The notes: generated by a model from the sequence alone, not told the origin. Shown: positions 26,410-36,806, counted from the stretch's first letter. The stretch is DNA of 64,000 nt from an uncultured Clostridium sp. (GCA_900555075.1 USJO01000001.1:1-64000); one strand, 5' to 3'. A program made the numbers and translations.

Positions 26410-29370
26410 CTATTTATTTCTTACTACCACTATCTTTATATTGTCTAACCTGAAATATCCAATTTGATCGCAAGCATGAGAATAATGATCTGAATAGAAT
26501 CCAAAAGTGTCTGGTTTTATATCATCTACTGGTACAAAATATTCTTGTGCTAATTCACTACCTTTTACTATATATCCACCTTTTACTACTGTTATGGTTA
26601 TATTTCCTGAACCAGAGCTTTCTCTTCCCCCTGTATAAGTTCCAAATTTAAGAGGTTGTATTAGTTCTATAGATTCTACATTATTCCAATTTGAGTTTTT
26701 ATTATATCTAAATTTATATATTGCTCCATTACTTCCTGCTATAGAATAAAATTTACCTGCAAAATTTATACTTAACATATATCCTGATAATGTATTTCCA
26801 TCTTCTATAACATTAAACATAAATCCACCAGAATTAAAGCTATCACCTTTGTTAATATAATAATTAAATGCAAATTCTTGTATTTCAACAAATTCTGAAG
26901 TGAATGTAGCCCATGTTGCACCTTTACCTGGATTAGTTTGATTTCCTACCATTGTAACTATTGCACCATCATCAGATTCTCTTATGTTTATATTAGATAC
27001 ACTTGGAGTATAGTCTTTTTTCCAATTCAAATTACTTAAAGATATTCTCCAAATTGCATAAAGATCTACGTCATCATCAAACAAAACCGTTGTTCCTGGC
27101 ATATAATCTATCCTCGTTGAATCTTTATCTGTTGTCCATCCAACAAATACGTATTTTATAAATTGATCTGTTGTATCAATAGATGGTCTTTTTGTAGATA
27201 ATGTTGTTTGTACACCTGGCTCTGCTTCTTGATCTTCTGGCATATTATGAATTTCTTTAACTTCCTCATAACCATCTACATTAGAATGATATCTTATCAT
27301 TATTCCAATTTTTCCATCTAAGCTTTCTTTTTGATAATATCTTTCTCTTGCTAAAGCTTCACCATATGATTTTGCTTGTAAATATGCTATTTCTTCATTC
27401 TCTGTTTGTTTGTAGTTTGCTTTATTTACTGTGCAATAATAACAAGCTATTTCTGAGTTTGTATTATTTACATTATCGTGTTGATAATAATATATATTGT
27501 TTTCTCCTTTTGTAAATTCTTTCTGTACATATTCTACACTTCTGTATCCAGTATATATTATATTTCCACACTTTTCGCAGTATACTCTATGATAATTTGT
27601 ATCTTCTCCACTAAATAGCAATTCTCCTGGATCTACATATTCTCTATTTGTTGTACTTGTTGCTATTGCATAGTTGTTATAATATTTTAATCCTATTGGT
27701 ATTCCTTGGAAAAATGTTATTAATGATATATTGCTAAATACTTGTTCCCAATCCTTTTCTGTTAATATTGGCAACTTAAATCCATATGTTCCACTTCTGT
27801 TATAATTTGATATTGATAAGTTTAGATTACCTATAACTTTATTTTTCATTATTTCTCTTTTGTGTTCAACTATTATTGAATATATATTCTCTGGATCATT
27901 ATTTTCATCTATTCTAAAGGTATTAGATGGTATATCTTTTAAAGACATTTCATATTTATTATTTTCGTTATTATATTCAATATCTACTTGTTTGAAATTT
28001 TTATTTGCTAAATTTTGATTTACCCAATTTGTAAAAGCATATGCCTCTACATAATAACTTATTGAACTAAAGTCTCTATAAATTGTACTAAATCTTAGGT
28101 CATCTAGTCCTAGTTCTACTAATAGATTGTCTTTTACTTCTGTGTCTATTATTTCTATCCCGTTATTTTTTTCTTTTGCATTTTCAGGTCTTATACTTAT
28201 ACACCATTTTCTTTTATCTCTTCCATTTAATATTTGGTATACTTTTTTATATTCAGTTGTTCCATCGGTTTTTCCCCATAATACAGATACTGATTTATAT
28301 TTACATTCTTTTGAACCTATTCTTATACTTTCGTCATCTTTTATGAATTGTCTCTCTTTCGTTGAAGCATTTATTGTAAAGAAGTTATCAGCAATTTCAT
28401 CATAATATAATTTTTCATGAGTTGCATCATATATATATTTAAATGTTTTTAATATATATTGATTACTTTCAAAAAATAATACTTGTTCTTGCAATATCTC
28501 TGTTTCTATACCTATTTTTTCTGTTTTTACTCCTTTTACTCCTCTATCTACTTGTATATCAGAAGCTTTAGGTCTTTCACTTTCTGTTTTTAGATGTGCT
28601 CTTGGTAATGTACATTCTTTTAGATAAATTAAATATCCATCTTTTGTAACACTTGTACCATCTACTTCCCCATACACATAGATTCTATTGTCTAATGTAT
28701 AATTTACTACAATATCTGTTCTATTATCATCTTTATATCTTGCTGAATATGCTATTTTGTTGTTTAAGGTATGCCTATACTCCATCTTTGCTTTATTTAT
28801 ATCTGTTGTTAAATTTGGTAATGTTTGTGTTTGTCTTTGTTGTGCATCATCTAAGTATTCATAATAGTATGTTTCCCCACCTTCTTTTGCTTCATATAAT
28901 ATCATACTGTTTTCAGAGTCTTGACTTACTTTATTCTTGTTTCCTGATTCTATATCGTAGAAAAGTTGTACTCCATTTTCATCTTCGACTGTTACTGGTA
29001 CATATGTTGGGGCATATATGTAATATCCATCATACATTGTTACTGCAATTGCTGGTATATAGTTTAGCATATATTCTTTAGCTGTTCCTGATATATTTAA
29101 GTTGTTTGCTAAACTTGTTAAAAATGTATTTACTGTGGCTTGTACATTATCTCTTATTTTTTTGCTACTTACCTCACTTACCCATTCTGACCAGTCTACA
29201 GTATTTACTTCAAATGCTTTTATTCCTTCTTTAGTTGATTCTGCTAATTTTGTATCATATTCGGCTTGCAATTTTAATGTTTTTTGTTGCAAATTCAAAT
29301 AATATGATAATATTACTATTAACGGAATTGTTATTACTAAAAATATTATTGCTAAATTTTGAATTTTCAT
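26410..29370 (-). CDS. giant pilus-associated surface protein, copy A
   Basis: This 986-residue protein has a single N-terminal transmembrane or pilin-like segment (about residues 5-24) and then a coiled stretch (LKLQAEYDTKLAEST). A long shared ectodomain to about residue 680 carries two cysteine pairs (CEKCG, CYYC). From about 680 the variable part begins: a Listeria-Bacteroides (Flg_new/InlB B-type) repeat ending YVFVGWTTDKDSTR ... VDLYAIW, then a jelly-roll-like domain with GKGATWATF and FGFYSDHYSHACD. The first 2,045 bp appear identical to copy B. No sorting signal is present at the C-terminus. AGGAAGGA precedes the ATG. It is likely a tip adhesin or TadE/G-like minor component (inferred). 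Confidence 0.65.
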   Translation of the reverse strand: MKIQNLAIIFLVITIPLIVILSYYLNLQQKTLKLQAEYDTKLAESTKEGIKAFEVNTVDWSEWVSEVSSKKIRDNVQATVNTFLTSLANNLNISGTAKEYMLNYIPAIAVTMYDGYYIYAPTYVPVTVEDENGVQLFYDIESGNKNKVSQDSENSMILYEAKEGGETYYYEYLDDAQQRQTQTLPNLTTDINKAKMEYRHTLNNKIAYSARYKDDNRTDIVVNYTLDNRIYVYGEVDGTSVTKDGYLIYLKECTLPRAHLKTESERPKASDIQVDRGVKGVKTEKIGIETEILQEQVLFFESNQYILKTFKYIYDATHEKLYYDEIADNFFTINASTKERQFIKDDESIRIGSKECKYKSVSVLWGKTDGTTEYKKVYQILNGRDKRKWCISIRPENAKEKNNGIEIIDTEVKDNLLVELGLDDLRFSTIYRDFSSISYYVEAYAFTNWVNQNLANKNFKQVDIEYNNENNKYEMSLKDIPSNTFRIDENNDPENIYSIIVEHKREIMKNKVIGNLNLSISNYNRSGTYGFKLPILTEKDWEQVFSNISLITFFQGIPIGLKYYNNYAIATSTTNREYVDPGELLFSGEDTNYHRVYCEKCGNIIYTGYRSVEYVQKEFTKGENNIYYYQHDNVNNTNSEIACYYCTVNKANYKQTENEEIAYLQAKSYGEALARERYYQKESLDGKIGIMIRYHSNVDGYEEVKEIHNMPEDQEAEPGVQTTLSTKRPSIDTTDQFIKYVFVGWTTDKDSTRIDYMPGTTVLFDDDVDLYAIWRISLSNLNWKKDYTPSVSNINIRESDDGAIVTMVGNQTNPGKGATWATFTSEFVEIQEFAFNYYINKGDSFNSGGFMFNVIEDGNTLSGYMLSINFAGKFYSIAGSNGAIYKFRYNKNSNWNNVESIELIQPLKFGTYTGGRESSGSGNITITVVKGGYIVKGSELAQEYFVPVDDIKPDTFGFYSDHYSHACDQIGYFRLDNIKIVVVRNK
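27326..29370 (-). repeat. 2,045-bp direct repeat, copy A
   Basis: By eye it is identical, at a constant offset of 3,405 bases, to 30731-32775. It covers the first two thirds of two surface-protein genes and ends exactly at the ATG on one side and at the variable C-terminal module on the other. Confidence 0.9.
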
Positions 29371-29400
29371 ATGTCTTGTTCCTTCCTAAAACTAGATATT

Positions 29401-29574
29401 TTATTCTATTATTTCTATTCCTCCCCATTTAACAACTGTATAGCCTTCTCTTAATAGTGTTTTTAGTTTTTGTTCTTCTATTTCTCTTTCATTTAGTCCT
29501 AAAATTGCAAGTTTTTCCTCTAGGAATGTTGCTGACTCTTCGCCTTTTACTGTAAATCCATCTTTACATTTTGT
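29401..29574 (-). pseudogene. orphan C-terminal gene fragment between the two surface-protein genes
   Basis: An open stretch with no start codon reads KCKDGFTVKGEESATFLEEK, followed by LAILGLNEREIEEQKLK and ending KWGGIEIIE before a stop. The FLEEKL-x-LGLNERE pattern is familiar from C-termini of exported clostridial proteins. A stop lies immediately upstream in the same frame. It is best read as the leftover tail of a third surface gene, replaced when the repeat was copied. Confidence 0.5.
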
Positions 29575-29597
29575 TTAAATTATTATTTGAGTTTTAT

Positions 29598-32500
29598 TTA
29601 ATCACCCATTGGCATAAAATCTGCATTAATTGCAATATCTGTTAATTCAAATCTTCCTATTCCGTAACAGCCATGTTGGAAATGTGATGAGAAGAAGCCA
29701 AATGAATTGAAATTATAATCCATTTTTGAACTCACATTATTTATTGTATATTTAAGTTCCATAGTAGAATATTGATTAGCTTGGTAATATATTTCATATC
29801 CATCTTCTATTTTTTTTAATATTATCCTACCTTTTTGTGGTATTGTTAAGTTTGTAATATGGGTGCAATCGCTGTAACCTAAAGGTGTTCTGTTTAAGTA
29901 AGGTTTACCTTTAATCATTCCCTTGTTATATTTAAAATACCAAATAGAACCTGTACGTCTTGTATAATAAAAAATATTTGATATTCCACAACTATCTGGA
30001 GGATTTATAAAGTTAAAACTTAACATATATCCGCTTACAATATCTGATGAATCTTCACAGCCAGATAAGTTAAATATTACTCCTGCTCCACCAATACTAT
30101 CTCCAAAATCCAAGTCATAACTAAAACTCATATCTCTAAGTAGTGCAACTTCAGTTTTCTCTGATGTTGCTTGATAATGGTCTTTGGCTGTTCCATCAAA
30201 TGTAGCCCAACATGCTCCTTTTCCGCTGAAATACACTATTTCCTGTCATCCTTATTGCATTATTATTATTTGCTGTATCAAAATAGATATATGAAATACT
30301 TCCATCCCCTATATAACGTACAAAAGATGTTACCCATCCAGGTGGTTTATAGTAATTTGATGGATTAAATAGTGTACTTGCATCTTCATTTGATGTCCAA
30401 TAGTTGTCATATTTCCAATCTAATGAAGTTAACTTTATAGACCATTGTGCATATAATATCATATTTTCTGTTATATTGCTTATTCTGTCCTTTGATGAAT
30501 ACATTTGTCCACTACCATCTTTTTCTGTGTTCCATCCAACAAATATTAATTCCCATTTTACATCACTGTATGTTCTTACTGTTGGAATGTCACTTACAAC
30601 AGTATGGGTTCCTCCTATTGGGCACTCATATGTATTAGGTGTAATATTGCTAACACTCTCTATTATATATGCATCCTTTTTTATGTTTTCTACATATGTT
30701 ATTGTTAATGCAATAGAGCCTTCTAGTTTCTCTTTTTGATAATATCTTTCTCTTGCTAAAGCTTCACCATATGATTTTGCTTGTAAATATGCTATTTCTT
30801 CATTCTCTGTTTGTTTGTAGTTTGCTTTATTTACTGTGCAATAATAACAAGCTATTTCTGAGTTTGTATTATTTACATTATCGTGTTGATAATAATATAT
30901 ATTGTTTTCTCCTTTTGTAAATTCTTTCTGTACATATTCTACACTTCTGTATCCAGTATATATTATATTTCCACACTTTTCGCAGTATACTCTATGATAA
31001 TTTGTATCTTCTCCACTAAATAGCAATTCTCCTGGATCTACATATTCTCTATTTGTTGTACTTGTTGCTATTGCATAGTTGTTATAATATTTTAATCCTA
31101 TTGGTATTCCTTGGAAAAATGTTATTAATGATATATTGCTAAATACTTGTTCCCAATCCTTTTCTGTTAATATTGGCAACTTAAATCCATATGTTCCACT
31201 TCTGTTATAATTTGATATTGATAAGTTTAGATTACCTATAACTTTATTTTTCATTATTTCTCTTTTGTGTTCAACTATTATTGAATATATATTCTCTGGA
31301 TCATTATTTTCATCTATTCTAAAGGTATTAGATGGTATATCTTTTAAAGACATTTCATATTTATTATTTTCGTTATTATATTCAATATCTACTTGTTTGA
31401 AATTTTTATTTGCTAAATTTTGATTTACCCAATTTGTAAAAGCATATGCCTCTACATAATAACTTATTGAACTAAAGTCTCTATAAATTGTACTAAATCT
31501 TAGGTCATCTAGTCCTAGTTCTACTAATAGATTGTCTTTTACTTCTGTGTCTATTATTTCTATCCCGTTATTTTTTTCTTTTGCATTTTCAGGTCTTATA
31601 CTTATACACCATTTTCTTTTATCTCTTCCATTTAATATTTGGTATACTTTTTTATATTCAGTTGTTCCATCGGTTTTTCCCCATAATACAGATACTGATT
31701 TATATTTACATTCTTTTGAACCTATTCTTATACTTTCGTCATCTTTTATGAATTGTCTCTCTTTCGTTGAAGCATTTATTGTAAAGAAGTTATCAGCAAT
31801 TTCATCATAATATAATTTTTCATGAGTTGCATCATATATATATTTAAATGTTTTTAATATATATTGATTACTTTCAAAAAATAATACTTGTTCTTGCAAT
31901 ATCTCTGTTTCTATACCTATTTTTTCTGTTTTTACTCCTTTTACTCCTCTATCTACTTGTATATCAGAAGCTTTAGGTCTTTCACTTTCTGTTTTTAGAT
32001 GTGCTCTTGGTAATGTACATTCTTTTAGATAAATTAAATATCCATCTTTTGTAACACTTGTACCATCTACTTCCCCATACACATAGATTCTATTGTCTAA
32101 TGTATAATTTACTACAATATCTGTTCTATTATCATCTTTATATCTTGCTGAATATGCTATTTTGTTGTTTAAGGTATGCCTATACTCCATCTTTGCTTTA
32201 TTTATATCTGTTGTTAAATTTGGTAATGTTTGTGTTTGTCTTTGTTGTGCATCATCTAAGTATTCATAATAGTATGTTTCCCCACCTTCTTTTGCTTCAT
32301 ATAATATCATACTGTTTTCAGAGTCTTGACTTACTTTATTCTTGTTTCCTGATTCTATATCGTAGAAAAGTTGTACTCCATTTTCATCTTCGACTGTTAC
32401 TGGTACATATGTTGGGGCATATATGTAATATCCATCATACATTGTTACTGCAATTGCTGGTATATAGTTTAGCATATATTCTTTAGCTGTTCCTGATATA

Positions 32501-32775
32501 TTTAAGTTGTTTGCTAAACTTGTTAAAAATGTATTTACTGTGGCTTGTACATTATCTCTTATTTTTTTGCTACTTACCTCACTTACCCATTCTGACCAGT
32601 CTACAGTATTTACTTCAAATGCTTTTATTCCTTCTTTAGTTGATTCTGCTAATTTTGTATCATATTCGGCTTGCAATTTTAATGTTTTTTGTTGCAAATT
32701 CAAATAATATGATAATATTACTATTAACGGAATTGTTATTACTAAAAATATTATTGCTAAATTTTGAATTTTCAT
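29598..32775 (-). CDS. giant pilus-associated surface protein, copy B, read across a +1 shift at CGG
   Basis: It shares its first 680 or so residues with copy A, then has its own module: a Flg_new-type repeat (FVGWNTEKDGSGQMY ... NMILYAQW) and a jelly-roll-like domain. The frame breaks at an in-frame CGG followed by A. Skipping the C gives MTGNSVFQGKGACWATF, which aligns without a gap to MVGNQTNPGKGATWATF of copy A. The recoded product is 1,058 residues and ends FGFFSSHFQHGCYGIGRFEL, like copy A's FGFYSDHYSHACDQIGYFRL. Without the shift it stops nine codons later and lacks the jelly-roll domain. Confidence 0.65.
30222..30225 (-). other. CGGA recoding site 2 (surface protein copy B)
   Basis: Zero frame reads GTA TTT CAG CGG AAA AGG. 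Skipping the C gives CAG GGA AAA GGA GCA, matching the glycine of copy A. Confidence 0.75.
30731..32775 (-). repeat. 2,045-bp direct repeat, copy B
   Basis: Partner of 27326-29370. The sequences immediately outside both ends differ, so the duplication or conversion tract is sharply bounded. Confidence 0.9.
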
Positions 32776-32799
32776 TTTTATCCTTTCTATACTATTAAT

Positions 32800-34188
32800 T
32801 TATTTTAGAATATATTCCATTTTTATAACTGCTTCATCCCACTCTTTTAGAGTCATTCCTAATACCTCACCAAGTAATTTTAAATCTAAAAAATAGTCTC
32901 CCTTAGCATTTTTATATATAATATATGAAGGTAGTGATGTTCCTACAAGATAAGAATCATTATTTACAGTAATACTTATAGTTTCTGTTTCACTATTAAA
33001 GTATTCTAACTTTACTTTTAAATCTTGAGATTCTAGAGTCATATCTTTTATTCTAGTTTCTGTTCTATTTAATAGTGTTTTAAATCTATCTTTTATATTA
33101 CTTCCTATTAAGTGCCCCGCAGATTTGCTTGCTGGAATGGATTGATGCCATTTTCCATTGTATGAAGTACTACCACAACAAGGAGTAGTACAAAACAAAT
33201 CAAATGATCCAGTATTTCTTGCTAGAACTTTTATAGCTGAATCCAAATAGCTTTGGTCAGGTTTCCATGATAGGAAAGCAATACATCTTGTTCCTTCTTT
33301 GTTTTTTACTGTGTCTAGTGCTTTTTGTATAGCTTTTACATAATTGCTTGAGGTTTCATCTTCATAAGCATTATATATCCAGCTTAAATTATTTAAGTCT
33401 GTATAAAGTACTGTTGGGTTACATGTTAATATGAAGCTTACATTATTTCCCTCTCCAGATACAGCATCTACAATATTTCTTATAAAACTTGTACTACTTC
33501 CATTGTTATTATGCCATGGCATAGTTGTTGGTTCACAATCTAAAACTACAACTAAGTCAAGATGTCCATTTATTGTCTCTGTTACAATTGTTTTTGTAAC
33601 AATCTTTTTTTCAGAATATGTGTCTGGTTTATTCTCTTTTATCGAATCTATATGTTTTTCTTCTTCATTTCCATGGTTTAATACTAATGCAGATGCAGAT
33701 GTTCCAATTGCATATGTTTCTTTACCAACTAATTTGTAAAACAAATTCTTTAATTCTGTTGCAAGAGTTAAGTTTGTATTTTTTACATTCACAATTATAT
33801 AATCATCCTTTTTTAATTCATATACTTGTGCTTCTCCTTCTACCTGTTCTAATATAGTGTTTGTATATACTGAATAATATTTATTTTCTCCACTTAAATC
33901 TCTAGAGCCTGTTGTGGTTGTTCTTCTTGGGTTATCATCTATTATCTGAGCTTCTATTTGTATGTCATAGGCATTTCCTGTTGAGCTTAATTTTTGCACT
34001 AATTTATCATAGTCAAAATATGTTATCTTCCCTTGGTTTGCAACTGTATTTACAAAATCTGCAACTGCCATTTGTACTGTTGTTTGTGCAATTTCATCAT
34101 TCTTATTTGCAATCATTATTAATGGAAGTATAAACATTAATATTACTGCTATAAATATTCCTAATATAGTCATTAGTGTATCTGACAT
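32800..34188 (-). CDS. TadG-like pilus protein with a VWA-like domain
   Basis: A 462-residue protein whose N-terminus MSDTLMTILGIFIAVILMFI is a transmembrane or pilin-like helix closely related to the next gene upstream (34256), as is the following outer domain to about residue 170. After that comes LDLVVVLDCEPTTMPW, which resembles the first strand and metal site of a von Willebrand A domain but lacks DxSxS. A cysteine-containing patch (FCTTPCCGS) follows. It is probably a surface component of the Tad-type system. AGGGGGG lies before the ATG. Confidence 0.55.
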   Translation of the reverse strand: MSDTLMTILGIFIAVILMFILPLIMIANKNDEIAQTTVQMAVADFVNTVANQGKITYFDYDKLVQKLSSTGNAYDIQIEAQIIDDNPRRTTTTGSRDLSGENKYYSVYTNTILEQVEGEAQVYELKKDDYIIVNVKNTNLTLATELKNLFYKLVGKETYAIGTSASALVLNHGNEEEKHIDSIKENKPDTYSEKKIVTKTIVTETINGHLDLVVVLDCEPTTMPWHNNNGSSTSFIRNIVDAVSGEGNNVSFILTCNPTVLYTDLNNLSWIYNAYEDETSSNYVKAIQKALDTVKNKEGTRCIAFLSWKPDQSYLDSAIKVLARNTGSFDLFCTTPCCGSTSYNGKWHQSIPASKSAGHLIGSNIKDRFKTLLNRTETRIKDMTLESQDLKVKLEYFNSETETISITVNNDSYLVGTSLPSYIIYKNAKGDYFLDLKLLGEVLGMTLKEWDEAVIKMEYILK

Positions 34189-34219
34189 TTTTATTGCCCC
34201 CCTTAGGTTATTTAAAATT

Positions 34220-34241
34220 AGGACAGAAATATTTCTGTCCT
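34220..34241 (-). terminator. hairpin between pilin-like genes
   Basis: A perfect palindrome (AGGACAGAAAT / ATTTCTGTCCT) lies in the 67-base gap. It is likely a partial terminator or RNA-stabilising hairpin that sets relative pilin levels. Confidence 0.5.
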
Positions 34242-34255
34242 TTTAGTTTTTATAT

Positions 34256-34771
34256 TTAACTTTTACTTCCTGTTGTTGAAACTAATGCAGAACCACTTGC
34301 CTCTATTGCTATTGTGTCTTTTCCTAAAATACTGTATATGAAGTTTTTAACTTGTGTTCCAAATGTAACATTAGTATTTTTTACTTTAGCTTTGACATAA
34401 TCACCTTGTTTTAACAAATATACATTATCTTGTTCTATTTTTTCCACTATTGAATTAGTGAATTCTGAATAATAAATATTCTCTCCTATTGCCTTAACAC
34501 CTTTTCTACCTGGATTATCATCTAATATTTGCACTTCAATTTCTACATCATATGAGTTTCCTGTTGCAAATAACTTTTGAATGAAATTATCATAGTTATT
34601 TATTGTTATTTTTCCTTCCTTTGCAGATGTGTTTACAAATTCTGAGACTATCGTTTGTACTGCTGTTTGTGTTATGTTATCATTTTGATTTGCTGTTGCC
34701 ATTACTGGAATTACAAACAATGTTACTGCTACTATCATTACTGCTATTATTGTTATAAATGTATCTGACAT
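34256..34771 (-). CDS. pilin-like membrane protein (MSDT type)
   Basis: A 171-residue protein starting MSDTFITIIAVMIVAVTLFV, then a domain with TQTAVQTIVSEFVNT and DVEIEVQILDDNPGR that is a shorter paralogue of the first part of the 32800 gene. I start at 34771, where AAGGAGGG precedes the ATG; the longer frame would overlap the upstream gene. It is likely a structural subunit of the Tad-type pilus. Confidence 0.6.
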   Translation of the reverse strand: MSDTFITIIAVMIVAVTLFVIPVMATANQNDNITQTAVQTIVSEFVNTSAKEGKITINNYDNFIQKLFATGNSYDVEIEVQILDDNPGRKGVKAIGENIYYSEFTNSIVEKIEQDNVYLLKQGDYVKAKVKNTNVTFGTQVKNFIYSILGKDTIAIEASGSALVSTTGSKS

Positions 34772-34784
34772 AATTTTTCCCTCC

Positions 34785-35252
34785 TTATATTTTCGTATAT
34801 ATAATATATGTTCTTGTCTTTTTTGTACCTTGGACATGTAGTCTTGTACCATCTTCTGCTGTTCTAAACATTCCTCCTGTAGTTATTTCAACAATATGCT
34901 CTACATATTCGTTTTCTTCTCCTGTGTTTAACTTTTCTTTTATATAAGTTGTTCTATCTTCATTTTTGCTTGTTGGTGTAAATAGTGTTACGTTAGAACC
35001 ATCCTCTATTTTTATAAAGACGTCTTCTTTGGCTTGTGAGTATAATGCTGATATTATTGTATCTTTTCCTACTGTTCTTCCTTTTTCTGTTGAACCTTCT
35101 TCCCAGTCATAATAATTTGTTTTATCTGAATAGAACAAAATTACATCTGCTGTATCCTTTGTCTTTGTAAGTAAGGAAAAAATTATTGACAATGCTACTA
35201 TAAACATAAAGACCGCAAAAGCCATTTTTAATGCATCTACTGAGTTTTCCAA
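34785..35252 (-). CDS. pilin-like membrane protein (MENS type)
   Basis: A 155-residue protein starting MENSVDALKMAFAVFMFIVA, with a hydrophobic helix at about 8-28 and a polar outer domain ending in RLHVQGTKKTRTYIIYTKI. The MEN(A/S)-x-x-AL start is shared with three further proteins upstream and with nothing else in the window. AAAGGAGG precedes the ATG. No prepilin-peptidase site of the usual Flp form (G before the helix) is obvious. Confidence 0.6.
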   Translation of the reverse strand: MENSVDALKMAFAVFMFIVALSIIFSLLTKTKDTADVILFYSDKTNYYDWEEGSTEKGRTVGKDTIISALYSQAKEDVFIKIEDGSNVTLFTPTSKNEDRTTYIKEKLNTGEENEYVEHIVEITTGGMFRTAEDGTRLHVQGTKKTRTYIIYTKI

Positions 35253-35273
35253 ATTTTTTCCTCCTTTATCTTG

Positions 35274-35331
35274 TCCTGAATTAAGTACATAAAACTTATG
35301 TACTTAATTCAGGATAAGTTTTACTTATCCT
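35274..35331 (-). promoter_or_regulatory. two overlapping hairpins between pilin-like genes
   Basis: A 19-bp perfect stem (35274-35292 with 35296-35314) shares the four bases 35311-35314 with a second 9-bp stem (35311-35319 with 35323-35331). They cannot both form completely. There is no T tract, so RNA processing or stability control is more likely than termination. Confidence 0.55.
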
Positions 35332-35337
35332 AAACAT

Positions 35338-35739
35338 TTATTTTCCACCTTTAGTAACTTTAACAGTAACAACATATCCAACATTCTTTGTACTTCCATC
35401 TTGTTCTTTTTCTCCATAAATTAATTCAACATTATATTTATTTTGTGAATTTATTGTAAGATTTTTTTCCAATTCAAATTTTACCTGATGGTCTGGATTT
35501 GTACTATTACTTGAATTTACTGTTGACTTTAAAGCACGAATTTGACTAGCAGATTGTTCGCTTCCTTCATATGGTGTGAATTGTGAATTGAATGTTCTTA
35601 TTGCTATTGCTTTTGATTGATCCTCTACTGACCTTTGTGTATCACCTGTTGAATTCATTATTAAAACACCTACTGAAATTAATAATATAGATATTAGTAT
35701 AGCACCTGCTATAATTAAAGCTTTTGAAGCATTCTCCAT
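35338..35739 (-). CDS. pilin-like membrane protein (MENA type)
   Basis: A 133-residue protein starting MENASKALIIAGAILISILL. The outer domain contains the AIRTFNSQFTPYEG block that matches the LAEWNSEWEAYNK and LQKYNNLFEVYME blocks of its neighbours, which marks a shared pilin-like fold. The C-terminus is strand-rich (VGYVVTVKVTKGGK). It is encoded in the Tad-type run with a 150-base gap upstream. Confidence 0.65.
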   Translation of the reverse strand: MENASKALIIAGAILISILLISVGVLIMNSTGDTQRSVEDQSKAIAIRTFNSQFTPYEGSEQSASQIRALKSTVNSSNSTNPDHQVKFELEKNLTINSQNKYNVELIYGEKEQDGSTKNVGYVVTVKVTKGGK

Positions 35740-35893
35740 ATATCTTCACCTCCATTTTTGTCTTTTTTTATTTTTATTGTTTTTAGAACAGTTTTGCTCT
35801 AAAAGTTAATATCTTATGTTTTCTCTTGTCTATTATAATAATTATAATGTTTTTTACTACTTTTTGCAACATCTTTAGACATTTTTTATTGTT

Positions 35894-36319
35894 TTACCTT
35901 TTTTCAAATACTATTTTAATTACTTTTCCTTTTTCATCATATTCAATTGAAGTACACTTGTATAAATTTTCTTTTACATCTCCAGGTTTGTATGTTAATA
36001 TATTATTTGATAGAAATTCATTTTTTTTATTTTCATCCATATCAGTAATATCTTCAGTTTTTAAATACACTTTTGTTCCTTGTTCTTTTTGTTTTGCTAC
36101 CCCAACTGTTGTTATAATTTCTTGAGCCGTAATGTTATCTCTTTCCATATATACTTCAAAAAGATTATTGTATTTTTGAAGTTCAACTGTATCTAGTTTG
36201 GTTGTATAAGAATCTGCCGTTTGCCCAAGTCTTCCATGTAAATACAATCCTACTGCTAAAATTAACATTGCTAATAATATTGCTCCTACCATAATTAGTG
36301 CTTTTGTTGCATTTTCCAT
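35894..36319 (-). CDS. pilin-like membrane protein (MENA type)
   Basis: A 141-residue protein starting MENATKALIMVGAILLAMLI. The outer domain has YNNLFEVYME, QEIITTVGVAKQKEQG and the terminal pattern LYKCTSIEYDEKGKVIKIVF shared with 25863 and 36360. Members are probably assembled or secreted by the CpaF and TadB/C machinery encoded upstream. Confidence 0.65.
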   Translation of the reverse strand: MENATKALIMVGAILLAMLILAVGLYLHGRLGQTADSYTTKLDTVELQKYNNLFEVYMERDNITAQEIITTVGVAKQKEQGTKVYLKTEDITDMDENKKNEFLSNNILTYKPGDVKENLYKCTSIEYDEKGKVIKIVFEKR

Positions 36320-36359
36320 ATTATCAAATCCTTTACTTTATGATTCTATAAGTTTAAGG

Positions 36360-36806
36360 TTAGTTTCCTTCTTCTTCCTGGTCTAAGAACTCCAAAAGGC
36401 TAAAAATTATTGTATTTACCCTTCCTGTTTCACTATTATAGCTCATTTTTGCACACTCAAATATAGATCTTTTATATTTTGCAATATTAGAGATGTTTAT
36501 CTCATTTCCATAGTTATCTTTACCATTTATTTCTACATTTACTTTGTATTTACTATTTTCCTCATACATAGAATTGTTCTGTTTTGCTTTATTTACTACT
36601 GTTAAAACCTCGGCTCCACGTAATTGCATTTTATTATATGCCTCCCATTCGGAATTCCACTCTGCTAAACGTTTAGTTTCTTCTCTTTTTTCTTGTGCAT
36701 TTCCCATTATAGATAGATTATTAAACATATACACTAATGCTGTAATAGTTAAAATTCCTAAAAGTATTCCACCTGCTATTAAGAGAGCTTCTGTTGCATT
36801 ATCCAT
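36360..36806 (-). CDS. pilin-like membrane protein (MDNA type)
   Basis: A 148-residue protein starting MDNATEALLIAGGILLGILT. It contains LAEWNSEWEAYNK, AEVLTVVNKAKQNN and the terminal FECAKMSYNSETGRVNTIIF. It is the first pilin-like gene after the TadB/C gene, separated by only 20 bases, so it is probably made together with the assembly machinery. Confidence 0.65.
   Translation of the reverse strand: MDNATEALLIAGGILLGILTITALVYMFNNLSIMGNAQEKREETKRLAEWNSEWEAYNKMQLRGAEVLTVVNKAKQNNSMYEENSKYKVNVEINGKDNYGNEINISNIAKYKRSIFECAKMSYNSETGRVNTIIFSLLEFLDQEEEGN

Noticed and set aside
28653..32486. Identical plus-strand frames inside both repeat copies
   Set aside because: They only mirror the duplicated minus-strand coding sequence and have no start signals of their own.
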